Below are positions 9,580-19,814 of a stretch of DNA of 64,000 nt, in pieces. The stretch is from an uncultured Opitutia bacterium (lineage in GTDB: Bacteria > Verrucomicrobiota > Verrucomicrobiia > Opitutales > Opitutaceae), in contig CAIQKV010000096.1 of NCBI GenBank assembly GCA_903872505.1, positions 52,532 to 116,531 of the forward strand. The letters are read 5' to 3'. A model generated the notes under the pieces. It searched no databases and was not told the origin of the DNA. It saw only the letters and a list, made by a program, of their open reading frames with translations. A program made the position numbers and the translations under genes. Position 1 is the first letter of the stretch; every line of letters starts with the position of its first letter.

Positions 9580-9678
9580 TCGGGCCCAAGTCCTGCGCAA
9601 TCTCCGCCAAGACATGCGCAGTTCCGCGCCGGGGTTGGGTTATCATGGAGCCAGTCAACCCCGGTCCGGTTTCCCGCC

Positions 9679-11085
9679 ATGCCCGCCCTCCTCCGCCCCA
9701 AGCCCTTCCTTGATCCGCAGTACTGCAAGGGCTGCCTGCGCTGCATCGAGGCCTGCCCGCGCGATTGCATCACCCCGGGCGACGCCATCAATCCCGCCAC
9801 CGGCCTCGTGCCGGTCGAGCTGAACCTGGAAAACTGCAACGGCTGCGCGCTCTGCCTGCAGGCCTGCCCCGAGCCCTACGGCCTGCGGCTCGAGACGGAC
9901 CGGCCCGGCCCCGAGGGCGACTTCGTGCTGGAGGACCCGGCCAAGCTGTTCGGCGAAAAATGCGTGCCCAACCATTCCGAGGGCGACCTGCCCGACGACC
10001 GCATCGCGCTCCCGGCCTGCGAGCCGATGGTGCTCAAGGGCACCTACGCGTCCGCGATCGGCGCGCTGCTCGCCGGCTGCCGGCATGTCTTCGGCTATCC
10101 CATCACCCCCAGCACCGAGGGCGCCGAGCTCATGGCCCGGATCCTGCCCAAGCTCAACGGCGCGTTCGTCCAGGCCGTCAGCGAGGTCGCCGCGGTCAAC
10201 ATGATGTACGGCGCCGGCGGCGCCGGGCTGCCCTGCATGACCTTCACCAGCAGCCCCGGCTTCAGCCTTATGTTGGAGGGCATCAGCTACATGATCGGCG
10301 CGGAGGTGCCGGGCGTCTTCGTCAACATCATGCGCGGCGGCCCGGGGCTCGGCAACATCGCCCCCGAGCAGGCCGACATCAAGCTGGCCTGCCGCGGCCT
10401 CGGCCACGGCAACACCCGCGCCATCGTCCTCGCCCCGAGCACGCCGCAGGAGATGCTCGACCTCACCTCCGAGGCGTTTGCGCTCTCCTTCCGCTACCGC
10501 AACCCCGTCGTGGTCCTCGGCGACGGCTACCTCGGCCAGATGACCGGCACCGTGCGACTGCCCGCGGCCATGGTGCGGCCCGGCCTCCCCGCCTGGGCCG
10601 TCTGGGGCGACCGCGCCCACCGCCACAATCTGATCAGTTCCATCGCCCTCGCCGAGGATGACCTCGAGGCGCACAACGAGCACCTCAACCGCAAGTATGC
10701 CGTCATCGCCGCCTGCGAGCAGCGCGTGGACTGCCACCTCTGCCGCGATGCCGAGGTGCTGGTCATCGCCTGCAACACCCCCGCCCGCATGGCCAAGGGC
10801 GCCGTCGAGGACGCCCGCGCGCAGGGCGTGAAGGCCGGGCTCTTCCGGCCCATCACGCTGTGGCCGTTCCCCATCGACGCCCTCGCGGAGATCATGCCCG
10901 GCGTGCGCCGCATCGTCGTGGTCGAGGCCGGCCCCGGCCAGCTGGAGGACGAGCTGCGGCTCGCGCTCAGCCATGCGGGGATCGCGCCGCCGCCCATCGA
11001 CCACGTGCGGCGTTGCGGCGGCAACCTGCCGCAGCAGGCCGAGATCCTGGCGGGAATTCTCGAACCCGAGGAGGTGCTGTCATGA
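9679..11085 (+). CDS. 2-oxoacid:ferredoxin oxidoreductase alpha subunit with N-terminal 2x[4Fe-4S] ferredoxin domain
   Basis: YCKGCLRCIEACPRDCI and NCNGCALCLQACP; GYPITPSTEGAELMARILPKL; start at MPALLRPK. Confidence 0.9.
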   Translation: MPALLRPKPFLDPQYCKGCLRCIEACPRDCITPGDAINPATGLVPVELNLENCNGCALCLQACPEPYGLRLETDRPGPEGDFVLEDPAKLFGEKCVPNHSEGDLPDDRIALPACEPMVLKGTYASAIGALLAGCRHVFGYPITPSTEGAELMARILPKLNGAFVQAVSEVAAVNMMYGAGGAGLPCMTFTSSPGFSLMLEGISYMIGAEVPGVFVNIMRGGPGLGNIAPEQADIKLACRGLGHGNTRAIVLAPSTPQEMLDLTSEAFALSFRYRNPVVVLGDGYLGQMTGTVRLPAAMVRPGLPAWAVWGDRAHRHNLISSIALAEDDLEAHNEHLNRKYAVIAACEQRVDCHLCRDAEVLVIACNTPARMAKGAVEDARAQGVKAGLFRPITLWPFPIDALAEIMPGVRRIVVVEAGPGQLEDELRLALSHAGIAPPPIDHVRRCGGNLPQQAEILAGILEPEEVLS

Positions 11086-12518
11086 GCGCCGCGTTTTACG
11101 ACCACTTCAGCCGCCACAGCCACGGCGAGGGCCTCAAGGCCCACAGCACGCACTACTGCCCCGGCTGCGGTCACGGCGTCGCGCACCGCGACCTGGCGGC
11201 CGCGATCGACGAGCTCGGCATCCAGGACCGCACCGTGCTCATCAGCCCGGTCGGCTGCGCCGTGTTCGCCCACTATTACTTCGACGTCGGCAACTCGCAG
11301 GCCGCGCACGGCCGCGCCCCCGCGGTGGCGCTCGGCCACAAGCTCGCGCATCCCGAGGCCATCGTGATCAGCTACCAGGGCGACGGCGACCTCGCGTCGA
11401 TCGGCCTCGCCGAGACCATCTCAATCGCGCAGATGGGCCTGCCCCTCACCGTCATCTTCATCAACAACGCCGTCTACGGCATGACCGGCGGCCAGCTTGC
11501 GCCCACCTCGCTGATGGGCCAGCGGACCACCACGAGCCCCGCGGGCCGCTCCCCCGCCATGGGCCAGCCGCTGCGGATGGCCGAGCTCATCGCCCAGCTC
11601 GACGGCCCCGTCTACGTCGAGCGCGTCGCCCTGTTCAGCGCCCGCGAGCGGGTCAAGGCCCGCAAGGCGATCCGCAAGGCGATCACCAACCAGATCGAGG
11701 GCCGCGGCTATTCCTTCATCGAGATCATCGCCGAGTGTCCCACGCACCTGAAGATGACGCCGCAGGAAGCCGAGGAGTGGGTGAAGACCCAGATGGAGCC
11801 GGTGTTCCCGCTCGGCGTGAAGAAGGATCTCACGGTCGAGCCGTGGTTCCGGCCCGGCACCCCCAGCTTTGAGCCGGAGGCCGTGCTCGGTCTCAGCGGG
11901 GCCGAGCCGCGCCGCGAGGACGAGGCGCGCGAGATTCCGGCGTGGCCGGCCCATCTGCCCGCGCGCGACATCGCCATCAAGCTCGCCGGCTCCGGCGGGG
12001 ACGGCGCCCAGACCGCCGCGCTGCTGCTCACCCGCGCCGCCATCGCCGAGGGCTATGACGCCACCGACATCCCGAGCTACGGGCCCGAGAGCCGCGGCGG
12101 CACCTCCTACGCCGACGTGCACATCGCCGAGCACGAGGTGCTCAACCCCGCCGCATCCGAGCCGCACGTGCTCATCGCCTTCAACGCCCCGAGCCTCGCC
12201 AAGTTCGCCGGCACCGTGCCGGCCGGCGGCCTGATCCTCTACGACAGCACCGTCATCACGGCGCCGCCCGCGCTGCCGGCCGACCGCCGCATCATCCCGG
12301 TGCCCTTCACCCGCATCGCGACCGAGCTCGGCCGGCCGATGGTCAAGAACGTGGTCGCGCTCGGCGCGCTGCAGGCCGCGCTCAACCTCCTGCCCGAGGG
12401 CAGCGTGCCCGCGACGCTGCACCATGTGCTGAAGGACAAGCCCGCCCTGCTGCCGCTCAACGAGGCGGCCTTCGCCGCCGGCCGCGCGGCAGTCGAGGCG
12501 GCCCTGGTGCCCGCATGA
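11082..12518 (+). CDS. 2-oxoacid:ferredoxin oxidoreductase beta-gamma fusion
   Basis: TPP domain YCPGCGHGVAHR, SYQGDGDLASIGLAE, NNAVYGMTGGQ; gamma domain IKLAGSGGDGAQTAALLLTRAA, PSYGPESRGGTSYADV; ATGA overlap. Confidence 0.9.
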   Translation: MSAAFYDHFSRHSHGEGLKAHSTHYCPGCGHGVAHRDLAAAIDELGIQDRTVLISPVGCAVFAHYYFDVGNSQAAHGRAPAVALGHKLAHPEAIVISYQGDGDLASIGLAETISIAQMGLPLTVIFINNAVYGMTGGQLAPTSLMGQRTTTSPAGRSPAMGQPLRMAELIAQLDGPVYVERVALFSARERVKARKAIRKAITNQIEGRGYSFIEIIAECPTHLKMTPQEAEEWVKTQMEPVFPLGVKKDLTVEPWFRPGTPSFEPEAVLGLSGAEPRREDEAREIPAWPAHLPARDIAIKLAGSGGDGAQTAALLLTRAAIAEGYDATDIPSYGPESRGGTSYADVHIAEHEVLNPAASEPHVLIAFNAPSLAKFAGTVPAGGLILYDSTVITAPPALPADRRIIPVPFTRIATELGRPMVKNVVALGALQAALNLLPEGSVPATLHHVLKDKPALLPLNEAAFAAGRAAVEAALVPA

Positions 12519-14668
12519 ACGCCGGGCTCGCGAGCGAGCCCGCCTTCCGGGCCGACGCCAAGTTTGTGGGCGAGGCCGAGGCGTACGCCCTGCTGACCCA
12601 TGCCGGGCTGGGCCCGCCCACCCACGGGATGGTCGGCGAACCGCTGCCGTTCACCGCCGGCGAGCCGGTCGTGCTCAAGGGCCTCGGTGAGGAACTCTGG
12701 CACAAGTCCGAGCTCGGCGCCGTCAAGTTTCTGCCGTTCGACGCCGCGGCCGTTGCCTCCGAGTCGGCCGCGATGCGCGGACGCGTCGAGGCCGCCGGGC
12801 ACCGGTGGCTCGGCGGGCTGGTCTGTGCGCGCGTTCCGATCGCGCACGCCGCGGGCCTGCCGTCCGAGGGTTTTGTTTCGCTCACGTGCGGCGAGGCCGG
12901 CTGGGTCGTGCTTTGCGGTTTCGGCGGACTGCAGGCGAACGCACTCGCGAAGCTCGCGCCGCCGCTGCGCTGGCCGCTGGCGCTGACCACGCCGCGCGCG
13001 GCGCTGGCCGAGCTCAAGGCGCACCTGCTGGGTCAAATCTGGCTCGGCCAGCTCCGCGGCACCGCACCCCTGACTTCGGAGCACCAGCTCGGTGAATTTC
13101 TCGATGCGCTCTGGCGGCTCGCCCCGCTGGCCGGAACCGCCGGGTTGACACTGCTCGAACTGAATCCCGTCGTGCTCGACGAGACCGGCCGGCCGCGTCC
13201 GCTCGACGCCGTGGGCCGCCGTGAGCCCCCGGCTCCGCTGCGCGTGCCGCCGCCACGCGGATTCCTCGAGGCGCTGCGGGCCCCGCGTCGCGTGGCGCTG
13301 GCGGGCGTTTCCGAGAAGGAGGGCGGGGTGGGGCGGACCATCCTCGAGAATCTCCGCCGCTGCCCGGCGCTGGCGGACGGCATCACCCTCATCAAGCCGG
13401 GACGGACGGAACTGCTCGGCCTCCCGTGTGTGCCGGATGTCGCGGCGCTGTGTGCGGCGCCCGTGGACCTGCTGTTGCTCGCCTTGCCCGCCCCGGTCGC
13501 GGCGCAGGCGCTCACCGCGCTCATCGCCCAGGGCGGTGGCGCCACGGTGGTGGGCCTCGTGGCGGGTGGCATCGGCGACGGCGCGGACACGGCGGGACTC
13601 GGCCGCGATCTCACCCGGCTGTTGCACGAAACCCGCGCCGCGGGCCGGTGGACGCCCGCCGTGCTCGGGCCGAATTTTCTCGGCCACTGGGTCCCGGCCG
13701 CGCAACTCGACACGTCCTTCATTCCCGCGGAGAAGCTCACTCCGCCCGGCCCGGCGGGCGGCGGGCTCACGCTGCTCAGCCAGAGCGGCGCGTTCCTGCT
13801 CTGCCGCCGCTCCCGCGCACCGCAGCTGCGTTTTGGCCTGGGCGTCGCGCTCGGCAACCAGATGGACGCCGCGTTGCCCGATTTGCTCCACGCGCTGGAG
13901 GATGATCCCGCGTGCCGCGCGGTGGCCGCCTATGTCGAGGGCTTCGGGCCGGGCCACCTGCTGGAGACGGCGCGGGCGGCCGACCGGCTGCGCCACCGCG
14001 GCGTGCCGTTGCTGATGCACCGTGCCGGGCAGACCTCGGCCGGGCAGAGCGCCGCCGCGAGCCACACGGGCGCGATGGCCGGCGATTGCGAGCTCGAGCG
14101 GGCGCTGCTGGAGCGCGCCGGCGTGAAATTTTCCGCTTCCATCGCCGCGTTCGACGCTGCGCTGGAATGGCTCGGGGCGTGGCCCGCGCCGCTGCCCGGC
14201 CCGGTGGCGCTGCTGACCAACGCGGGTTTCGAGAGCGTGAACGGCAGCGACCTGCTCACCGGCCCGCTGTCCGCGGCCGTGCTTGAACCGGCCGCGCGCG
14301 CGGCGCTCGCTGCCGTTCTCGCCCGGCACGAGCTGGCCGGGCTCGTGGCGCCGCAACTGCCGCTCGACCTTACGCCCATGGCCGGCGAGGACGCCTTTTT
14401 CGCGGCTGCGGAGGTTTTGATCGGCACGGCCGGCGTGCTGGTGGTCGGCGTCGTGCCCTTCACCCGCCGGCTCGGCACCGAACTCGCGGGCGCCGCCCGA
14501 TTTGCCGCCGCGCTGGCGAAGCTGCGCGACGCGCACCACAAGCCCGTCGCGGTGGCGGTGGACGCCGGCGTGGAATACGACGGCTACCGGCGCGCCTTCC
14601 GCGAGGCCGGCCTGCCCGTCTTCGACCGGATTGAGACGGCGCTGCTCGGCCTGCGCACGCTGGCGTGA
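12515..14668 (+). CDS. Acyl-CoA synthetase (ADP/NDP-forming), ATP-grasp first then CoA-binding domains
   Basis: 717 aa; ATP-grasp N-terminal (VVLKGLGEELWHKSELGAV), CoA-binding (RRVALAGVSEKEGGVGRTI), phospho-His motif ASHTGAMAG; ATGA overlap with upstream gene. Confidence 0.85.
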   Translation: MNAGLASEPAFRADAKFVGEAEAYALLTHAGLGPPTHGMVGEPLPFTAGEPVVLKGLGEELWHKSELGAVKFLPFDAAAVASESAAMRGRVEAAGHRWLGGLVCARVPIAHAAGLPSEGFVSLTCGEAGWVVLCGFGGLQANALAKLAPPLRWPLALTTPRAALAELKAHLLGQIWLGQLRGTAPLTSEHQLGEFLDALWRLAPLAGTAGLTLLELNPVVLDETGRPRPLDAVGRREPPAPLRVPPPRGFLEALRAPRRVALAGVSEKEGGVGRTILENLRRCPALADGITLIKPGRTELLGLPCVPDVAALCAAPVDLLLLALPAPVAAQALTALIAQGGGATVVGLVAGGIGDGADTAGLGRDLTRLLHETRAAGRWTPAVLGPNFLGHWVPAAQLDTSFIPAEKLTPPGPAGGGLTLLSQSGAFLLCRRSRAPQLRFGLGVALGNQMDAALPDLLHALEDDPACRAVAAYVEGFGPGHLLETARAADRLRHRGVPLLMHRAGQTSAGQSAAASHTGAMAGDCELERALLERAGVKFSASIAAFDAALEWLGAWPAPLPGPVALLTNAGFESVNGSDLLTGPLSAAVLEPAARAALAAVLARHELAGLVAPQLPLDLTPMAGEDAFFAAAEVLIGTAGVLVVGVVPFTRRLGTELAGAARFAAALAKLRDAHHKPVAVAVDAGVEYDGYRRAFREAGLPVFDRIETALLGLRTLA

Positions 14669-14720
14669 GGGCGGCGGGAATTTTCTCCCACGGGTCGGCG
14701 GGCAGTGCTAACCGTTGGCC

Positions 14721-16004
14721 ATGACGACGCGGCGCGACTTCGTGAAACTGATGGCGGCGGCGGGTGCGGTGGGGGCGACGCCCCTCTTGGAGGCCGGCGT
14801 TCCGGCGATGCCAACCGGTGATGCTGATCGCGCCCAGTGGCTGCGCTGGGCAGAGCAGCTCGCCGCCCCGCTGCTGCCAGCCCTGGCCCGGCGCCGGCTC
14901 AAGGCGAGCCTGCCGGTCGAGGCGGCGGATCCCGCCGAGCGGCGCGCCTTTGTGCGCCTCGAGGCCTTCGCCCGGCTGCTGTGTGGGCTCGCGCCCTGGC
15001 TGGAGCGCGGCGAGGACTGCGGCCGATGGGCGGAGGTGGCCCGCGAGGCGCTGGATGCGGCCACGGATCCCGCGTCACCCGACTGCGTGAATTTTACCGC
15101 GGGCCAGCAGCCGCTGGTGGACGCCGCGTTTCTCGCGCAGGCCCTGCTGCGGGCGCCGCGGACGCTGTGGGCCCCGCTGCCGGCGCGGGTCAAGGCGAAC
15201 CTCCTCGCCGGCTTGAAGGCCACCCGGCCGATCCAGCCCGGCGAAAACAACTGGGTGCTGTTCGCCTCCATGGTGGAGGCCGCCCTGCACCGGTTCGGGG
15301 AGCGGCGGGACGACGCGCGGTTGTTTTACGGGCTGCGCCGGCAGCGCGAGTGGTATGTCGGGGACGGCTGGTACGGGGACGGTCCGGAGTTTCACACCGA
15401 CTACTACAATTCCTACGTGATCCAGCCGATGCTCGTCGAGGTGCTCGATGTGATTGCCGCCGAGTCGGAGGAATGGAGAGCGTTTCAGGCCGAGGCGGGG
15501 GCGAGACTGGCGCGGTTTGCCGCGGTTCAGGAACGGCTGATCTCGCCCGATGGATCCTACCCGGTGTTGGGCCGTTCCAGTGCGTACCGCGCCGGGGCGT
15601 TCCAAGGGCTGGCCCTGGCGGCCTGGCGGAAACAACTGCCCGCCGGGGTGAAGCCGGCGCAAGTGCGGCGGGCCCTCGGCGCGGTGCTGCGCCGGACGCT
15701 GGAGGCCCCGGGCACCTTCGACGCCCAGGGCTGGCTGCGCATCGGACTGGCTGGCGCCCAGCCGTCGCTGGCGGAGCATTACATCTCCACCGGCAGCCTC
15801 TATCTGTGCAGCACGGCGCTGCTGCCCCTGGGCCTCGCCGCGACCGATCCGTTTTGGACGGACCCGGCGGCGCCCACCACCTGGGAGCAGGCATGGTCAG
15901 GACAGGACCTGCCGGCGGATCACGCGCTGAGTGCCCGGCGGCAGGCCGGCGCTCATCAGACGGCAGGCCGCCTAGCTCGTGCCGACTTGATTCCTTCGGG
16001 CTAG
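14721..16004 (+). CDS. DUF2264-family protein (possible glycoside hydrolase), Tat signal
   Basis: MTTRRDFVKLMAAAGAVG Tat-like; GENNWVLFASMVEAAL, YVGDGWYGDGPEFHTDYYNSYVIQPM. Confidence 0.8.
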   Translation: MTTRRDFVKLMAAAGAVGATPLLEAGVPAMPTGDADRAQWLRWAEQLAAPLLPALARRRLKASLPVEAADPAERRAFVRLEAFARLLCGLAPWLERGEDCGRWAEVAREALDAATDPASPDCVNFTAGQQPLVDAAFLAQALLRAPRTLWAPLPARVKANLLAGLKATRPIQPGENNWVLFASMVEAALHRFGERRDDARLFYGLRRQREWYVGDGWYGDGPEFHTDYYNSYVIQPMLVEVLDVIAAESEEWRAFQAEAGARLARFAAVQERLISPDGSYPVLGRSSAYRAGAFQGLALAAWRKQLPAGVKPAQVRRALGAVLRRTLEAPGTFDAQGWLRIGLAGAQPSLAEHYISTGSLYLCSTALLPLGLAATDPFWTDPAAPTTWEQAWSGQDLPADHALSARRQAGAHQTAGRLARADLIPSG

Positions 16005-16054
16005 GGGCGCGGACTCGACTCCCGGGGGCATTGCGATTGACTGGGGGCACCCCG

Positions 16055-17452
16055 ATGCACTCGCCGTTCAAGACCATCATCGAGCCCTTCCGGATCAAGT
16101 CGGTCGAGCCCATCCGCTTCACCACCCGCGAGCAGCGGGTCGCCGCCCTCGAGCAGGCGGGCTACAACCTCTTCCTGCTCCACGCCGAGGACGTGCTGAT
16201 CGACCTGCTGACCGACTCCGGCACCGGCGCGATGTCAAAATACCAATGGGCCGGCATGATGCGCGGCGACGAGTCCTACGCGGGCGCCGACTCCTTTTAC
16301 CGCTTCGAAGCCGCGGTCCGCGACATCACCGGCCTGAAGCACATCCTGCCCACCCACCAGGGCCGCGCCGCCGAGCGCGTGCTGTTCACGACCGTGCTGG
16401 CGGCCGGCGACATCGTGCCGAGCAACACCCATTTCGACACCACCCGCGCCAACATCGAGGCGCGGGGCGCGACGGCGCTCGACCTGCCGGTGCCCGAGGG
16501 CCGCCAGCCGCAGCTGCGCGCGCCGTTCAAGGGCAACCTCGACCTCGCCGCGCTCGAGCGCTGCCTGACCGAAAACCAGGGGCGGGTGCCGCTGGCGATG
16601 ATCACCATCACGAACAACTCCGGCGGCGGCCAGCCGGTGTCGCTGGCGAACATCCGCGGCGCGCGCGCCATCTGCCAAAAACACGGCGTGCCGCTGTTCC
16701 TCGACAGCTGCCGGTTCGCCGAGAACGCGTGGTTCATCAAGCAGCGCGAGCCGGGCATGGCGGAAAAAACGCCGCTGGAGATCGCCCGCGCCATGTTCGC
16801 CTGCGCCGACGGCGCAACCATGAGCGCCAAGAAGGACGGCATGGCCAACATCGGCGGCTTCCTCGCGGTGAACGACGACGCCTGGGCGGAGCGCGCGCGC
16901 AACAACCTCATCCTCACCGAGGGGTTCCCGACCTACGGCGGGCTCGCGGGCTACGACCTGGAGGCGATCGCGGTGGGGTTCTACGAGGCGCTGGACGAGG
17001 ATTACCTGCGCTACCGCATCCGCTCGATCGAGTACCTCGGCGACGTGCTCACGGCGGCCGGCGTGCCGATCGTGCAGCCGACGGGCGGCCATGCGGTGTA
17101 CATCGACGCGAAGGCGATGCTGCCGCACATCCCGCCGCACGAGTTTCCGGCGTGGGCGCTGTCCTGCGCGCTCTACCTGGAGGGCGGGGTGCGCGGCGTG
17201 GAGATCGGCTCGGTGATGTTCGGCCGGCAGCCCGACGGCTCGGAAAAACCCGCGGCGATGGAGCTGGTGCGGCTGGCGTTTCCCCGGCGCGTCTACACCC
17301 AAAGCCACGTGGACTACCTCGGCGAGGTCATCCGGCACGTGCATGCGCGGAAGGAAAAGATCCGCGGCCTGAAACTGGTCTCCGCCCCGAAGGTGCTGCG
17401 GCATTTCACGGCGCGGTTCGCCCCGGCGCAGGGGGCGCTGATCGCGCCCTGA
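16055..17452 (+). CDS. tnaA: Tryptophanase (beta-eliminating PLP lyase)
   Basis: SAKKDGMANIGGFL PLP Lys; GHAVYIDAKAMLPHIP; GVEIGSVMFGRQ; RRVYTQSHVDYL; PKVLRHFTARFAP. Confidence 0.85.
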   Translation: MHSPFKTIIEPFRIKSVEPIRFTTREQRVAALEQAGYNLFLLHAEDVLIDLLTDSGTGAMSKYQWAGMMRGDESYAGADSFYRFEAAVRDITGLKHILPTHQGRAAERVLFTTVLAAGDIVPSNTHFDTTRANIEARGATALDLPVPEGRQPQLRAPFKGNLDLAALERCLTENQGRVPLAMITITNNSGGGQPVSLANIRGARAICQKHGVPLFLDSCRFAENAWFIKQREPGMAEKTPLEIARAMFACADGATMSAKKDGMANIGGFLAVNDDAWAERARNNLILTEGFPTYGGLAGYDLEAIAVGFYEALDEDYLRYRIRSIEYLGDVLTAAGVPIVQPTGGHAVYIDAKAMLPHIPPHEFPAWALSCALYLEGGVRGVEIGSVMFGRQPDGSEKPAAMELVRLAFPRRVYTQSHVDYLGEVIRHVHARKEKIRGLKLVSAPKVLRHFTARFAPAQGALIAP

Positions 17453-17500
17453 GCCGGGCGGGCTAGACAACGCGCCGGGTTCCGGCCAGCCTGCGGGGCG

Positions 17501-19006
17501 ATGCATCCCCTCATCCCGGCTGGCTGGCGTGGCGTCATTCTCTGGCTGGCGGCGGTGACCGCGCTGCCGCTGGTGGCGGCGGACGCCCCGACCCGGCAGC
17601 GCCGGCTGCTGATCGACCACGACGGGCACCTGCTGTTTTCCACGCTTACGGCCAACTACCGCGCCGATGTCGACGAGGAGGTGCGGGAGCTGCCGGCCAA
17701 CGTGACGACCTTCCTGCTCTGCTGCGGCGCCGGCCGGATGTACTTTCCCACGAAGGTCGGGCTCGTGGACCCGAACCTGAAGCAGCTGATCGCCGAGCAT
17801 GCCAAGGGCAACGATCCGCTCGGGTATTTCCTGGCCAAACTCAAGGCATCGGGCCGCGAGACGTTCATCGAGTTCCGGATGAATGACGTGCACAATCCCA
17901 CCGACGCGAACCACTGGAACCTGCCGCTGGTGCGCGAGCAGCATCCCGAGGTTATCGCCCGGCCCGAGGCGGCGGCGCGCGGCGACCCGGAGTGGATGAA
18001 CTGGAGCCTCGATTTTTCCCAGCCGAAGGCGGCGGAGTATGTGACGGCGATGCTGCACGAGGTGGTGGAGAGGTACGCGCCCGTGATGGACGGGCTGCAG
18101 CTGGACTGGATGCGGTTTCCGCGGCACCTGTCGGGCGTGGGCGACGAGGTGTGGGCGAAGCGGGAGCACCTCACCCGCATCGTGGAGATGGCCCGCGCGC
18201 TGACCCTGGCGCGCGGGTTGAAGCTGGCGGTGCGCGTGCCGAGCACGCCGCGCGGCTGCCGGGTGCTGGGCCTGGATGTGGCGGACTGGGTGAAGCGCGG
18301 CCTCGTCGATTTTGTGGTGGTGTCGGAGTTTCTCGACACGGACTACACGATGCCGATCGGGGAGTTTCGAAAAATGTTCGGGCCGGCGATGCCGATCTAT
18401 GCCTCGATGGAAATCGAGCACGGCTGGCAGGCCCACTGCCCCGAGTCGCTGCGCGCGTTTGCCACCGGCCTTTACGACAGCGGCGCGGATGGGATCAGCC
18501 TGTTCAACTTTGTCGGGCGCTACCCGTTCGGCGCGCCGCCCTACGACTGGCTGGCGGGACTCGAGTCGCCCGCCACGGCGGCGCGCAAACCGCTGCTGTA
18601 CTCGCTGCCGGTGAATAAATACCGGAAGGAGATGGACCAGCCGGCCGTGCTGCCGGTGGCGGTGCCTGCGCACAGCACGGTGACGCTGCCGCTGCCCGTC
18701 CCGGGTCTGGCGCTGCCGGCGTGGCGCGCGCGGTTGCTGCTGGCGGCGGACGCCCCGCTCGCGGTGTCGCTGAACGGCCAGGCGGTCGAGCTCGTCCCGA
18801 CGCTCCATCCCACCGAGATGTTTGTGGAGTTCATCCCGCCGGCCAACAGCTTCTCCAACATCGGGAGCCATCGCCCGGGCAAGGAACAGTCGCATTTCTA
18901 CCGCTTCGACTCCGCGCTGCTGCGGGCGGGCGCCAATACCCTCGAGTTGCGGAACGAGACCGACAACCCGGTCGAGGTGTCGCGCATCAACCTCGGGCTG
19001 TGGTGA
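17501..19006 (+). CDS. Secreted glycosidase-like TIM-barrel protein
   Basis: 501 aa; signal peptide; DGLQLDWMRFP, GADGISLFNFVGRYPF; C-terminal beta-sandwich-like region. Confidence 0.6.
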   Translation: MHPLIPAGWRGVILWLAAVTALPLVAADAPTRQRRLLIDHDGHLLFSTLTANYRADVDEEVRELPANVTTFLLCCGAGRMYFPTKVGLVDPNLKQLIAEHAKGNDPLGYFLAKLKASGRETFIEFRMNDVHNPTDANHWNLPLVREQHPEVIARPEAAARGDPEWMNWSLDFSQPKAAEYVTAMLHEVVERYAPVMDGLQLDWMRFPRHLSGVGDEVWAKREHLTRIVEMARALTLARGLKLAVRVPSTPRGCRVLGLDVADWVKRGLVDFVVVSEFLDTDYTMPIGEFRKMFGPAMPIYASMEIEHGWQAHCPESLRAFATGLYDSGADGISLFNFVGRYPFGAPPYDWLAGLESPATAARKPLLYSLPVNKYRKEMDQPAVLPVAVPAHSTVTLPLPVPGLALPAWRARLLLAADAPLAVSLNGQAVELVPTLHPTEMFVEFIPPANSFSNIGSHRPGKEQSHFYRFDSALLRAGANTLELRNETDNPVEVSRINLGLW

Positions 19007-19009
19007 GCC

Positions 19010-19792
19010 TCAGCGCGCGGTCCAGCCGCCGTCGATCGGAATGGCGGCGCCGGTGATCGACTTGGCCGCGTCGCCGCAGAGGAAGAGCGCGAGGGCGGCG
19101 ACGTCGGCGGTTGCCACGAAGCGCTTGGACGGCTGGGCGGCGAGGATGACCTCCCGGATGACCCGGTCGCGCGGCAGGTTGTGCGTCTTGGCCTGGCTCT
19201 CGATCTGCCCCTCCACCAGCGGCGTCAGCACGTAGCCGGGGCAGATGGCGTTGCAGGTGATGCCGGTCTCCGCCACCTCGAGGGCGACGGACTTGGTCAG
19301 GCCGATCTGGCCGTGCTTGGCGGCGACGTAGGCGGACTTGAACGGCGAGGCGACGAGTCCGTGGGCGGAGGCGACATTGATGATGCGGCCCCAGTTGCGG
19401 CGCTTCATCCCCGGCAGCGCGGCGCGGATGGTGTAGAAGCTCGCGTTGAGGATGACGTCCTGGATGGCGGCCCAGCGCTCGAGAGGAAACTCCTCGACCG
19501 GCGCGACGAACTGGATGCCGGCGTTGTTGATCAGGATGTCCACGGCGCCGAAGGCCTGCTCCGCCGCCGCGATCATCGCCGCCACCTCGCCCGGCTGGCT
19601 GACGTCCGCGCCATGGTGCAGGACGCGCGCGCCGGTCTCCTTCGCCAGCTCGCGCCGGATCTTTTCGATCGTCGCGGTGAGGCCAAAGCCATTGAGCATC
19701 ACGTTGGCCCCGGCGCGGGCCAAAGCCTGCGCCATTCCCAGCCCGATCCCGCTGGTGGAGCCGGTCACGACGGCGGATTTGTTCTTGAGCAT
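19010..19792 (-). CDS. 3-hydroxybutyrate dehydrogenase (SDR)
   Basis: VVTGSTSGIGLGMAQALA; INNAGIQFVAPVEEFP; SAYVAAKHG; CNAICPGYVLTPLVEGQI; ITGAAIPIDGGWTAR. Confidence 0.9.
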   Translation of the reverse strand: MLKNKSAVVTGSTSGIGLGMAQALARAGANVMLNGFGLTATIEKIRRELAKETGARVLHHGADVSQPGEVAAMIAAAEQAFGAVDILINNAGIQFVAPVEEFPLERWAAIQDVILNASFYTIRAALPGMKRRNWGRIINVASAHGLVASPFKSAYVAAKHGQIGLTKSVALEVAETGITCNAICPGYVLTPLVEGQIESQAKTHNLPRDRVIREVILAAQPSKRFVATADVAALALFLCGDAAKSITGAAIPIDGGWTAR

Positions 19793-19814
19793 AGGGTGGG
19801 TGGGCGCGGCTCGC

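Noticed and set aside
7545-9839. 764-aa ORF on - strand
   Set aside because: Antisense to the acyl-CoA synthetase; shadow ORF
12239-14539. 766-aa ORF on - strand
   Set aside because: Antisense to the ADP-forming acyl-CoA synthetase; no recognisable motifs
16235-18895. 886-aa ORF on - strand
   Set aside because: Antisense to tryptophanase and glycosidase genes, which have clear family motifs; shadow ORF
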